A DNA stretch of 37,443 bases from contig JAEYSJ010000233.1 in the NCBI GenBank assembly GCA_023434855.1, positions 1 through 37,443 of the forward strand, written 5' to 3'. The translations under genes and the position numbers were made by a program. This DNA is from Bacillota bacterium (GTDB lineage: Bacteria > Bacillota_C > Negativicutes > JAEYSJ01). Of this stretch, positions 26,510 to 33,902 are shown piece by piece. A model generated the notes under the pieces. It had not been told where the DNA came from and did no database searches. It saw nothing but the letters and a program-made list of their open reading frames with translations. Every line of letters begins with the position of its first letter. The stretch's first letter is position 1.

Positions 26510-27196
26510 TTAATGGTTTGGATTACCGGGGTCTGGGTCTTGGAAAGCGGCGGGATACGGGTTTTTAAGATCAAAGTACTTGCCGGGGGTTGATAGATCG
26601 AAATAAAGCCGGGCATTTTCATCTACACCCCAGTCTTGGGTAGAACTGGTTCCTTGAATACGGTTGAAAGCTTTTCTGAATAATGTATTATGTGCTTCCT
26701 CGCGATTCAATAAAAAGTCAATCGTTTCGCGTACATATTTGTCCGCGATTTGCCGGTGAAGATACTCATAGACCACCTTAGCACGCTGCTCCGCGGCAAT
26801 ATTAGAAAGCAAGTCAGCAGGCAGATCGCCGGTAACATTTACATAGGCAGCAGTCCAAAGATAACCTGATGCATTTGCGAGCAAAGGATTAAGACCTGTC
26901 AATACATGACTTTCAATATGGCCTGACGCTACTGATTCAGCATTAACGTCATGACCGTTTAACAGATTGATTGTTGTCGAAATCATTTCCATATGACTTA
27001 ATTCTTCGGCCGCAATATCCATAAACAAATCCTTAATTTCGGGATCTTTAATGCGGAAACTCTGCGCTATATATTGCATGGCTGCTTTTAATTCACCCTG
27101 AGGACCACCCAGTTGCTCAGTCAACAATGTGGCATAAGTAGGATTGGGTTTTTCAACTGTTACTTCTTGAAGAAGTTGTTTATCATGTCGAAACAA
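26510..27196 (-). CDS. Manganese catalase (CotJC-type)
   Basis: This 228-residue enzyme dismutates hydrogen peroxide with a di-manganese centre. Ligands expected for the family are present: Glu35 in GPQGELKAAM, Glu65 and His68 in AAEELSHME, Glu136 in AAEQRAKVVYEYL, and His169 in NREEAHN. The length is shorter than lactobacillal Mn catalase (about 266) and fits the CotJC/spore-associated subgroup. The C-terminus ends in a Pro/Asp-rich tail (AFQDPDPGNPNH). The start is a TTG at 27196, supported by an aaggggg site 7 nt upstream; the frame has no earlier ATG. It fits the oxidative-stress and spore theme of the region. Confidence 0.93.
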   Translation of the reverse strand: MFRHDKQLLQEVTVEKPNPTYATLLTEQLGGPQGELKAAMQYIAQSFRIKDPEIKDLFMDIAAEELSHMEMISTTINLLNGHDVNAESVASGHIESHVLTGLNPLLANASGYLWTAAYVNVTGDLPADLLSNIAAEQRAKVVYEYLHRQIADKYVRETIDFLLNREEAHNTLFRKAFNRIQGTSSTQDWGVDENARLYFDLSTPGKYFDLKNPYPAAFQDPDPGNPNH

Positions 27197-27573
27197 AACT
27201 ATTCCCCCTTCTGGTTTTATATGGTCACTCCGACCAGTACATAATATTAATTAAGATATTTTGTTTAATTTCAACCAGGTTAAATATTTTGCTGCATTCA
27301 TATTAAATTAAGATTGTTTATGCGGCTTGATATTGTTTTCTAAGTTATTTTCTCCATAATGCTTTCCGGTTATACGATTTATGTCTAATGCTTTGCGGCT
27401 TGGACCTAATGAATAAGTAAGCCTCGAATCCTAATATCACCAGTTGTTTCCCTCGATACCGCATGTAACTAAAAATGCATTAATAAAGTGCGTAATAAGT
27501 ATCAAACTTATTACGCACCAAACATAACGTGTTTTCATAATATAAAATAAAGAAAAGGAGGTGAATCGTGTAG
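27197..27573. promoter_or_regulatory. 377-nt intergenic region with a perfect 13-bp inverted repeat
   Basis: Between the divergent Mn catalase and Cys-rich genes there is no ORF worth calling. The main element is a perfect hairpin at 27488-27518 (arms gtgcgtaataagt and acttattacgcac, 5-nt loop), about 55 nt before the start of the Cys-rich gene. No T run follows on the + strand. It could be an operator or a leader stem. A shorter repeat tggtc/gacca lies near 27220-27236. Confidence 0.6.
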
Positions 27574-27888
27574 ATGGACCATAGATGTTATTATTCAAAC
27601 TATCAACATTATCAACCTTGCAAGTGTGGATGCGTTAAGAAAAAAATAAGCTCAAATCCACCTGGCACTATACTTCGTGTTCATATACCCGCAGGTGCTG
27701 TAGTAAGCTTGCTAAATATTGCCGAAGTTTGTTCGCCGAGTGGCATAGATCTTCTTATTAGAATTCCATTCCTAAGTGGTACCTCGGGATTTAATAACAT
27801 TATAAATGCGGTTACAGGTGTTGGTGGAACAGCGTATCAAATGGATCCGTGCCATTGCAGAGAATACTTCGACCAATGTGATTGCTAA
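27574..27888 (+). CDS. Small Cys-rich protein of unknown function
   Basis: A 104-residue protein with Cys at both ends. The N-terminal 25 residues are Tyr/Cys-rich (YYSNYQHYQPCKCGCVKKK) and the C-terminus reads DPCHCREYFDQCDC. The middle (residues about 30-90) is a hydrophobic, beta-like domain with ILRVHIPAGAVVSLLNIAEVC. I do not recognise the family. Tyr- and Cys-rich ends are common in spore outer-layer proteins that become cross-linked, and the neighbours include coat-type proteins, so a coat or exosporium role is possible (inference). The aaaggagg site is 12 nt before the ATG, rather far. A strong terminator follows, so it is a single-gene unit. Confidence 0.7.
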   Translation: MDHRCYYSNYQHYQPCKCGCVKKKISSNPPGTILRVHIPAGAVVSLLNIAEVCSPSGIDLLIRIPFLSGTSGFNNIINAVTGVGGTAYQMDPCHCREYFDQCDC

Positions 27889-27943
27889 AATTAATCATTC
27901 GGGGTAATAAGCTAGCTATACTTCTGTATAAAACTTCTGTACG

Positions 27944-27973
27944 AAAAACGCCGCTTTTATAGCGGCGTTTTTT
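27944..27973 (+). terminator. Rho-independent terminator of the Cys-rich gene
   Basis: A 12-bp perfect stem (27944-27955 with 27961-27972, core cgccgct) with a 5-nt loop ends in a T6 run. Confidence 0.92.
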
Positions 27974-28026
27974 ACTTTATCGGAATTTATTATTTTTCGG
28001 GAAAGTTCAAGACACTTTTATTATAA

Positions 28027-28491
28027 TATAAGTCAACAAGTGATGTTGTAGATGGTTTGAAAAGGCATGCGAAAATTTGGGCTGTAATGGGATGGTGTAC
28101 GGAATTTTTCAAACAGGAGGCCTGGAAAGGTATTGGGTTCGCATCTTTGGATGAATTTATGGCCGGTTTCATGGAATCCTATTTTACTGCCATGGATCCC
28201 AATGCCCTTCTTTGTATGGCTTGGAAGTGGCGGAGGGCGGATGTCAGCCGGATAACGGTTGACAACCTTGAAAAGGCACTTGGCAGAATCACAGCGAAAG
28301 TATTTGTTATGCCAATTGATGAAGATATGTTTTTTCCGCCCAGGGATTGCGAGTATGAACAAAAACTGATTTCTAACAGTGAATTTAGAGTTATTAACAG
28401 CTGCGGGCATTTAGGCCACTTTGGCGTAGAGCCGGAATACATGCCACAAATTGATAAACATCTTGGCGAACTTCTATCAATACAGGTTTAA
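28027..28491 (+). pseudogene. C-terminal remnant of a MetX-like alpha/beta hydrolase
   Basis: The open frame (from 28027; first possible start a TTG at 28057) encodes only the last part of a homoserine-acetyltransferase-type alpha/beta hydrolase. Typical pieces are AKIWAVMGWCTEFF, DEFMAGFMESYFTAMDPNALLCMAWKW, the acid segment PIDEDMFFPP (Asp90 from the TTG) and the His segment GHLGHFG (His118). The nucleophile elbow and the first 150 or so residues are absent, because a stop (28024) and unrelated sequence lie upstream. No ribosome-binding site fits. It is best read as a 5'-truncated relic that could not be active on its own. Family members of this kind are not all true MetX enzymes. Confidence 0.8.
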
Positions 28492-28793
28492 TTAAAAATT
28501 CGATAAATATGTAAAATCTAAAACCCTTGGAGATTGAATGGGTGCTAAACAATTGAAAATTGGGACAAAAAATCCTTGCTAAACCGCAAGGATTTTTTTT
28601 TTACTTAAAGTCGTATGGTAACCTACTTTAAGACGTTGTCATAGTATGGAGTGTACGGTATTAAACAAATATCGTAGATGGCGTTCCCAGCTAATAGATG
28701 CTGCGGAAGGGGAGGTAATTATAAAATGTCCGGGGGAATAACTCAAATTCCTTTGGTAATAATTTGGCATTGTAGCCTCGACAGGTATGACTG
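28492..28793 (+). other. 302-nt intergenic region with a terminator
   Basis: A strong Rho-independent terminator lies at 28567-28600: a 13-bp stem (28567-28579 with 28586-28598, core tccttgc) followed by a run of T. A 31-codon frame at 28646-28741 starts MECTVLNKYRRWRSQLIDAA but has no ribosome-binding site. The rest shows nothing recognisable. Confidence 0.75.
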
Positions 28794-29369
28794 ATGAATG
28801 CCAAGCAAGCCCTGAAAAAGCTAATGTATGGGAATAATCGATATGTGAGGGAAAATTACGCAAATGTTTACGTCGGGCAAGAGAGAAGGGAAGAACTTGC
28901 TGTAAAAGGCCAGTATCCCTTTGCGGTAATTGTTAGTTGCTCTGACTCGCGTGTACCACCGGAAATTGTGTTTGATCAAGGACTTGGTGATTTATTTGTT
29001 GTGCGAACTGCAGGCGAAATAGTAGACGATATTGCTCTTGGAAGTGTCGAATATGCCGTTGAGCATCTTGACGTAAAGCTAATTGTGGTGTTAGGACACG
29101 CAGATTGTGGAGCGGTTAAGGCCGCTGTGGAAGATTCTAATGAGCCTGGTTGCATTTCGTTGATTGTCGAGGCAATCAAGCCCGCTGTAGAAAAAGCCAA
29201 AATGCAGTGCGGAAATTTACTAAATAATTCTATTAGAGAAAACGTAGATTTGAATATATGCAGGATAAAAACTTCCCGCCTTATCCGAGAAGCTAAGTTG
29301 ACAGATTGTCTTGAAATTATCGGAGCCGTTTATGACATATATAATGGTCATGTAGAATTTTGGTGTTAA
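28794..29369 (+). CDS. Beta-class carbonic anhydrase
   Basis: This 191-residue enzyme interconverts CO2 and bicarbonate. The zinc ligands are Cys49 (VSCSDSRVPP), His102 and Cys105 (LGHADCGAV), and the Asp51-Arg53 dyad is present. GDLFVVRTAGEIVDD and GSVEYAVEHL match the family. The length is near that of compact bacterial beta-CAs. The ATG at 28794 has only a weak aggt site; the next in-frame ATG (28824) also lacks one, and the first was kept because ALKKLMYGNNRYV is typical N-terminal sequence. It is followed by its own terminator. Confidence 0.93.
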   Translation: MNAKQALKKLMYGNNRYVRENYANVYVGQERREELAVKGQYPFAVIVSCSDSRVPPEIVFDQGLGDLFVVRTAGEIVDDIALGSVEYAVEHLDVKLIVVLGHADCGAVKAAVEDSNEPGCISLIVEAIKPAVEKAKMQCGNLLNNSIRENVDLNICRIKTSRLIREAKLTDCLEIIGAVYDIYNGHVEFWC

Positions 29370-29390
29370 ATGATGGTCGAAATACTCATG

Positions 29391-29415
29391 AAGCCACGAG
29401 TCTCGTGGCTTTTTT
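29391..29415 (+). terminator. Rho-independent terminator of the carbonic anhydrase gene
   Basis: Stem 29391-29398 with 29404-29411 (core aagccacg), 5-nt loop, then a T run to 29415. It begins 21 nt after the stop. The remaining 280 nt before metA hold a REP-like repeat (29452-29465) and a possible leader peptide (29596-29667); no SAM riboswitch pattern was seen. Confidence 0.88.
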
Positions 29416-29595
29416 GTATGCGACAATTGTAAAGGCTTGCGTCCACAAGACTAGGGGACGGTTCTATTATCTCATCAAAATAGAAGATTATTAATACATC
29501 CTTCCAGGGGTTGGTGTAACATATGGCTAAACAGATAAATAAAAATACCACTGTTACCTGCTAAAATATAAATATTTAAGAGGAGTTAATCGACA

Positions 29596-29667
29596 TTGTG
29601 GAGAAATATATGCGATTGGCTAAGATCATACAGAGACAAGTTTCAGCAGTTTGATCTGGCACTGTAA
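29596..29667 (+). CDS. Possible 23-residue leader peptide upstream of metA
   Basis: A TTG at 29596 has an aagaggag site about 11 nt upstream and opens a short frame: WRNICDWLRSYRDKFQQF, ending DLAL and a taa at 29665-29667, 30 nt before the metA start. The amphipathic, protein-like sequence and the ribosome-binding site are the only support. There is no run of Met codons, so it is not a classical attenuator peptide. Confidence 0.25.
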   Translation: MWRNICDWLRSYRDKFQQFDLAL

Positions 29668-29697
29668 GTTGAGACTCAACGTAAAGGAGCGGATCCT

Positions 29698-30654
29698 ATG
29701 CCGATAAAAATTCCTAATAATTTGCCGGCGGTATCGATTCTCGAAAAAGAAAATATTTTTGCAATGGATGAGGCGCGTGCCTATGCCCAAGACATACGCC
29801 CACTGCGAATACTGCTGTTAAATCTGATGCCGACGAAAATAGTTACAGAAACACAATTGCTCCGGTTGTTGGGTAATTCTCCGTTGCAGGTGGAATTTGA
29901 TTTTATGTACACAGCAACTTATGAACCGAAGAATACTCCGCATGAGCATTTGGTCAAATTTTATGAGACTTTTGCTGAAGTAAAACATCGCAAGTATGAC
30001 GGTATGATTATTACCGGAGCACCGGTAGAACAGATTCCTTTTGAAGAAGTCGACTATTGGGACGAGTTATGTGAGATTATGGACTGGAGCAGGAGAAATG
30101 TCTATTCAACTCTTCACATTTGCTGGGGAGCGCAAGCGGCCTTGTATTATCACTACGGTATTCCTAAGCATAACCTGCCCCAAAAAATGTTTGGAGTATT
30201 TCCTCACACCGTAAATATGAAAGAAAAAATGCTGTTTCGCGGTTTTGATGATGTGTTTTATGTGCCGCATTCCCGGCATACAGAAGTAAGGCGGGAAGAC
30301 ATTGAGAAAGTACCGCGGTTATGCATACTCTCCGAATCGGAAGAAGCGGGTGTTTATGCGGTTGTAGACAAAAAGTACCGGCATTTATTTATCACCGGTC
30401 ATTCCGAATACGATCCATTGACACTCAAGAACGAGTATGACCGCGATGTGGCGCTGGGACTGCCGATTAATGTTCCGGCCAATTATTACCCTAACGATGA
30501 CCCCCAGCAGCCGCCGATAGTGCGTTGGCGGAGTGCGGCTAACCTGCTATTTTCAAATTGGCTCAATTACTATGTCTATCAGGGAACACCATTTGATCTC
30601 GATAAGTTGATCGACGCAGATGAATTAAGCGGGCTTTGTGGAGACGGAATTTAA
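29698..30654 (+). CDS. metA: Homoserine O-acyltransferase MetA, predicted acetyl-CoA specific
   Basis: MetA activates homoserine for methionine synthesis. The 318-residue protein has the catalytic Cys142 (LHICWGAQ) and the His-Glu pair in ITGHSEYDP. Residue 111 is Glu ([16 protein letters not shown]). In this family Glu111 favours acetyl-CoA while Gly111, as in E. coli, favours succinyl-CoA (established by mutagenesis in Bacillus cereus MetA), so the product is predicted to be O-acetylhomoserine. It is about 10 residues longer than E. coli MetA at the C-terminus. The ATG has an aaaggag site 10 nt upstream. A hairpin terminator follows at 30742. Confidence 0.95.
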   Translation: MPIKIPNNLPAVSILEKENIFAMDEARAYAQDIRPLRILLLNLMPTKIVTETQLLRLLGNSPLQVEFDFMYTATYEPKNTPHEHLVKFYETFAEVKHRKYDGMIITGAPVEQIPFEEVDYWDELCEIMDWSRRNVYSTLHICWGAQAALYYHYGIPKHNLPQKMFGVFPHTVNMKEKMLFRGFDDVFYVPHSRHTEVRREDIEKVPRLCILSESEEAGVYAVVDKKYRHLFITGHSEYDPLTLKNEYDRDVALGLPINVPANYYPNDDPQQPPIVRWRSAANLLFSNWLNYYVYQGTPFDLDKLIDADELSGLCGDGI

Positions 30655-30741
30655 GCAGTGTAAATCATAAATATTGGGGACTTCTGGAGATAGTCTGCTC
30701 TGAGGTATTTTTGAGCTATGGCATTTATATAGACGAATCAG

Positions 30742-30776
30742 AGTCAGGGAGCGATTAAGTCGTTCCCTGACTTTGT
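30742..30776 (+). terminator. Hairpin terminator after metA, related to the one at 33043
   Basis: Stem 30742-30754 with 30760-30772 (agtcaggga core, one G-T pair) and a 5-nt loop, followed by ttgtt. Its sequence resembles the hairpin at 33043-33074 (agtcaggg.(g/a)cgatta shared). Confidence 0.75.
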
Positions 30777-30851
30777 TAATAAGCTGTTGTTTTATTATAA
30801 AATGGGCCATATCATTTGCGGTTTAGAAATGCCGCTCTAAAATTAAGAAGA

Positions 30852-31907
30852 TCAGCGTTTGCCGGCATACCAACAGCCTGGATCAGCAAACCAGGGATTA
30901 CCATATGCCGCATAAGCCAGACATTTCAGGCCTCCGCCGCAAGTCCTGTCATATATGCAATTCTGGCAGCCGGTGCTAGTGGTATGTTTGCGTAGATCAT
31001 TCAATAACTGGCTTGTTTTATAGATATCAGTCAGTGAGGCGTTCTGCAAGTTGCCTACTTTAATTGGTAGACGGCGACATGGATATACATCACCATTAGG
31101 CATTACCGTTAACAGCCTGGCTCCCGCAGTGCAGTGATACGGTCTACCGCCACCTGTTAAGAATTGCAGGCCGCGTTCCATACTCACGGTGGTTTTTGTA
31201 AACCAGCTGCGAGCCACCTGCTGCCGGGCGTTTGCCATAATAGTAAAAAACTTGCGCGTTTCATCAGGCGTAAGCATTTGCTCTTTTAATCCTGCGCTTT
31301 GTCCGAGGGGAATATGCCGGTCTGCCCATACTTTAGCAACTTTGAGTTTGCGTCCCAGATCTGCCACATGAGTAAATTCCCGGAAGTTGCTGCGATGAGC
31401 AGTAAACGAGATGTATGTTCGTATCCCTGCCTGAACTAAATGACGAATGCCTTCAACAGTTTTTTCATAATTATCTTTGCCTCTGATTAGATTATGAGTG
31501 TTTTCCGTGCCCTCCAGGCTTACCTGAATGAAAGCTGGTTGCAGGGTTTCTAATCGTTTGGCGGTAGCCATATTGACATATGAGCCATTAGTCAATATGG
31601 CGAAACTAAAGTTTGGCTTGTTAGCAGCAAATAACTCCAGCAGATCGAAGAAATCAGATCTGATAAACGGTTCGCCACCGGTGACAGTTATCTGCCCACG
31701 GAAAGGTCCAGCGACACTCCTCTGATAGGATAATAAGTCTTTATATTGCTCAACAACATTCTCAAGATTGCGCCAGTCAGGTTCGATACTTTGGTTTTCA
31801 TGCTGTTGATAACAGTGACCACACCGGCAGTTGCAGCGATCGGTTATATGCCATTGCAACAGCATTGTGCGCTGTCGTTGAAAATGAGTCTTTTGAATTA
31901 ACCCCAT
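30852..31907 (-). CDS. Radical SAM/SPASM protein, probable peptide-modifying enzyme
   Basis: A 351-residue enzyme. The radical SAM cluster motif C-x3-C-x2-C is Cys25, Cys29, Cys32 in TDRCNCRCGHCYQQ, with an extra Cys27. TGGEP at 76-80 is the SAM-binding strand. The C-terminal SPASM domain has Cys259-x12-Gly272-x4-Cys277 and Cys314, 317, 323, 329 and 345, enough for auxiliary Fe-S clusters. SPASM enzymes commonly modify ribosomal peptides (thioether, epimer or cross-link formation) or activate sulfatases. The gene begins 20 nt after the stop of a membrane protein with a Gly/Cys tail (31928-32857), a natural candidate substrate. The ATG at 31907 has a weak aggaaag site 12 nt upstream. Confidence 0.88.
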   Translation of the reverse strand: MGLIQKTHFQRQRTMLLQWHITDRCNCRCGHCYQQHENQSIEPDWRNLENVVEQYKDLLSYQRSVAGPFRGQITVTGGEPFIRSDFFDLLELFAANKPNFSFAILTNGSYVNMATAKRLETLQPAFIQVSLEGTENTHNLIRGKDNYEKTVEGIRHLVQAGIRTYISFTAHRSNFREFTHVADLGRKLKVAKVWADRHIPLGQSAGLKEQMLTPDETRKFFTIMANARQQVARSWFTKTTVSMERGLQFLTGGGRPYHCTAGARLLTVMPNGDVYPCRRLPIKVGNLQNASLTDIYKTSQLLNDLRKHTTSTGCQNCIYDRTCGGGLKCLAYAAYGNPWFADPGCWYAGKR

Positions 31908-31927
31908 ATAAATCGCTCGCTTTCCTA

Positions 31928-32857
31928 TTAATCACCGCCACCGCAGCCGCCGCATCCTCCACAGCCGCTGCCACCGCCACCGTCACTTCCGCTGCTGCTG
32001 TCCGAACTTGTTCCGGTATAGGCAGACGTGTCGCTAAAACCATTGCTTAGACCTAATCTGTTTTGGGCGAATGCGCGATAATCCGCATACATTTCACTAA
32101 GTGCAAAGATTCCAACCCCAAAAATAGCCGCTGTCAGCGCGTAATTTATTGCAGAAGAACTGCTGGTCGTAGTACCGGCTAATTCTTCTTTTAACCAGGC
32201 GAAATGTTTGGCTACCTCCTTTATATATTTATCTCCCCGGGGTGTTATTCTTCTCCAGGGCTGAAGAGTGAAAAGGAGGACAAGCGAAACCAGCGGGATT
32301 AACAATAGTAAGAAGCCTATCGGCTTATGATACAAAATGCCAAAATATAGTTTAATTATTGCTAACCCAGCCAATATAACCAGCAGCGAATACGTAATCA
32401 GATTCCCTGTAAATACTTCGTCAGCAGTTTTAAGTAAACGCTGGTTGTACAATTGCTGGTATACCGGTTGGAGGGCGTTTTCTATAGCTGCTTGCATGTC
32501 CTTGCCATTAAATTGGGTAGAACTTTTGGGGACTAACAGATAATTGTAAACAACCTGTTCAACCGGAGATAAATCCGATGCTTGGTTCTTCACAATTAGA
32601 GTCTTCTGGCCAGTTTCATCTGTAAAGCCAATACTATTACGTTGCAGCAATTGCATAACGGTTATATCAATTGCTGCTTGCCACCCCCCGCGTAAGACGG
32701 CAAAGAAAAGCGGATCAAGCTGGTTCTTATCCGGAAAATGATAAGCATCATTACTGCCTCTAGCTACTTTCCGGCCAACTACGATACACACTGCGCTTAA
32801 GAAAATATATCCTATTAAAAAGTCAGGTCCGGGAATTTTTACTAACCAATCAAACAT
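31928..32857 (-). CDS. TIGR04222-like membrane protein with C-terminal Ser/Gly/Cys tail
   Basis: A 309-residue membrane protein. The N-terminal region (FDWLVKIPGPDFLIGYIFL, then DPLFFAVLRGGWQAAID at about 48-64) resembles the TIGR04222 family of membrane proteins. Hydrophobic segments lie at about 13-30, 150-170, 178-196 and 235-255. After residue 260 the chain becomes low complexity: Ser/Thr-rich, then Gly, ending GSGCGGCGGCGGGD with Cys at 299, 302 and 305. The ATG at 32857 is supported by aaggagg 7 nt upstream; the frame opens earlier with no better start. It is followed at once by a radical SAM/SPASM gene, so the tail may be the modified substrate (inference). Confidence 0.85.
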   Translation of the reverse strand: MFDWLVKIPGPDFLIGYIFLSAVCIVVGRKVARGSNDAYHFPDKNQLDPLFFAVLRGGWQAAIDITVMQLLQRNSIGFTDETGQKTLIVKNQASDLSPVEQVVYNYLLVPKSSTQFNGKDMQAAIENALQPVYQQLYNQRLLKTADEVFTGNLITYSLLVILAGLAIIKLYFGILYHKPIGFLLLLIPLVSLVLLFTLQPWRRITPRGDKYIKEVAKHFAWLKEELAGTTTSSSSAINYALTAAIFGVGIFALSEMYADYRAFAQNRLGLSNGFSDTSAYTGTSSDSSSGSDGGGGSGCGGCGGCGGGD

Positions 32858-33162
32858 ACTAACGCCTCCTTGAAATAAAACGGATAACTCATTTAAAATG
32901 TACCACAATTTAATTATACACGATATTCAGGAAAAATCGGGATAATCAAAAGGACTCAGGATTGATTTATGTTGCGGCTGACTTATTTTGAAATTCTTCT
33001 AGCATGATAAATACGGCTTATCGCGGTTGCGTAGAAAAATAATTAGTCAGGGGACGATTAGGTCCCCTGACTAAGTTAGTTAAAAACCACTGTTTCCCGG
33101 CGTAGTAAGTATCTGATTCTTAACTGTTTGCTATATGGAGTGTAGTGAAACAGGGAAGAGAG
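32858..33162 (-). terminator. Intergenic region with terminator hairpin of the isochorismatase-like gene
   Basis: These 305 nt contain a perfect 12-bp stem at 33043-33054 with 33063-33074 (arm ttagtcagggga) and an 8-nt loop. Read on the - strand it is followed by ttatttttc, so it ends the transcript of the gene at 33163-33813. The remaining 185 nt lead to the membrane-protein gene and must hold its promoter, which I could not place with confidence. Confidence 0.8.
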
Positions 33163-33813
33163 CTATTGCAAATTTATCATGCTTGCCTTTGTTAAAACTA
33201 CCCGGTTCTTTGTGCCAGGGCTATTAAGCATATGCCAGGCGGTATACTGTTCAGCATAGGGGTCGCTGGCGGACATTCCATCTACGGGAACAACCACCTG
33301 AAAATTCCGCAGAGCTGCGGCAACTGCTGTATGCAGTACTGCGCCATTGGCTGCCGTTCCTGTGATAATAACTGTTTTAATTCCCTTTTCCCGCAAGATT
33401 TTTTCTAAATCAGTATTGTAAAATTTGTCAACGCCAAATGACTTTACAACAGGCTCTTGCGGCAGGGGGGCGACTGATGCGGGAATATCGGATAGTGTGC
33501 CCGCAGATGTTAAACTATAGATTACCGGTATATCCTTGTCGCGGGCTTGTGCCAATAAAGCCTGAATTACCGGAATAGAAGCGGCGCAGCGTGGCCGTTG
33601 ACTGCAAGTCTGCGTTTGAATATCTAGGACCAATACTGCTGTGGTCCCACTATCAACATTAACAGTTTGCAGTTGTGGCGCCGGCGGAGGAACTATTTTA
33701 TTCCATTCATCAATAATTGTTGCATTATCCGGTGCCCCCAGGGCGGAAGGTGTACCCCAAAATAACATAAGCGGCAGTAGTAATAGTATTAGTCTGGGTT
33801 CAAATTTATTCAT
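33163..33813 (-). CDS. Exported isochorismatase-fold protein lacking the catalytic Cys
   Basis: A 216-residue protein with a signal peptide (residues 1 to about 26, hydrophobic core LILLLLPLMLFWG, ending ALGA) and a cysteine-hydrolase fold. The Asp of the usual triad is Asp64 (VLVLDIQ) and the Lys is Lys124 (VVKSFG). The position that normally holds the nucleophilic Cys, in a 'G-x-x-T-D-x-C-V' strand, reads GTAANGAV, so Cys is replaced by Ala158. It is therefore unlikely to hydrolyse by the family mechanism. Export is also unusual for this fold. The ATG at 33813 was chosen for the ggggtggt site 7 nt upstream and because it begins a clean signal peptide. Confidence 0.85.
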   Translation of the reverse strand: MNKFEPRLILLLLPLMLFWGTPSALGAPDNATIIDEWNKIVPPPAPQLQTVNVDSGTTAVLVLDIQTQTCSQRPRCAASIPVIQALLAQARDKDIPVIYSLTSAGTLSDIPASVAPLPQEPVVKSFGVDKFYNTDLEKILREKGIKTVIITGTAANGAVLHTAVAAALRNFQVVVPVDGMSASDPYAEQYTAWHMLNSPGTKNRVVLTKASMINLQ

Positions 33814-33902
33814 AACAGGGACCACCCCAATTTCAAATTTAGTTGCATTGTTCGATAGTGGTGGAAACAGCTGCCTGGCTAGAATATACAAATTGTTGAT
33901 TT

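Noticed and set aside
28646..28741. 31-codon frame upstream of the carbonic anhydrase gene
   Set aside because: It reads like protein (MECTVLNKYRRWRSQ...) but has no ribosome-binding site and ends before the next gene without coupling; support is too weak to call.
29416..29697. Possible SAM or other riboswitch before metA
   Set aside because: None of the conserved S-box segments could be found; only a short gttga/tcaac stem near the ribosome-binding site is visible.
31798..32043. Ala/Val-rich 81-codon frame opposite the Gly/Cys tail, on the - strand in another frame
   Set aside because: It overlaps the end of the membrane protein and the start of the radical SAM gene and its composition is a by-product of the GGC/TGC repeat DNA.
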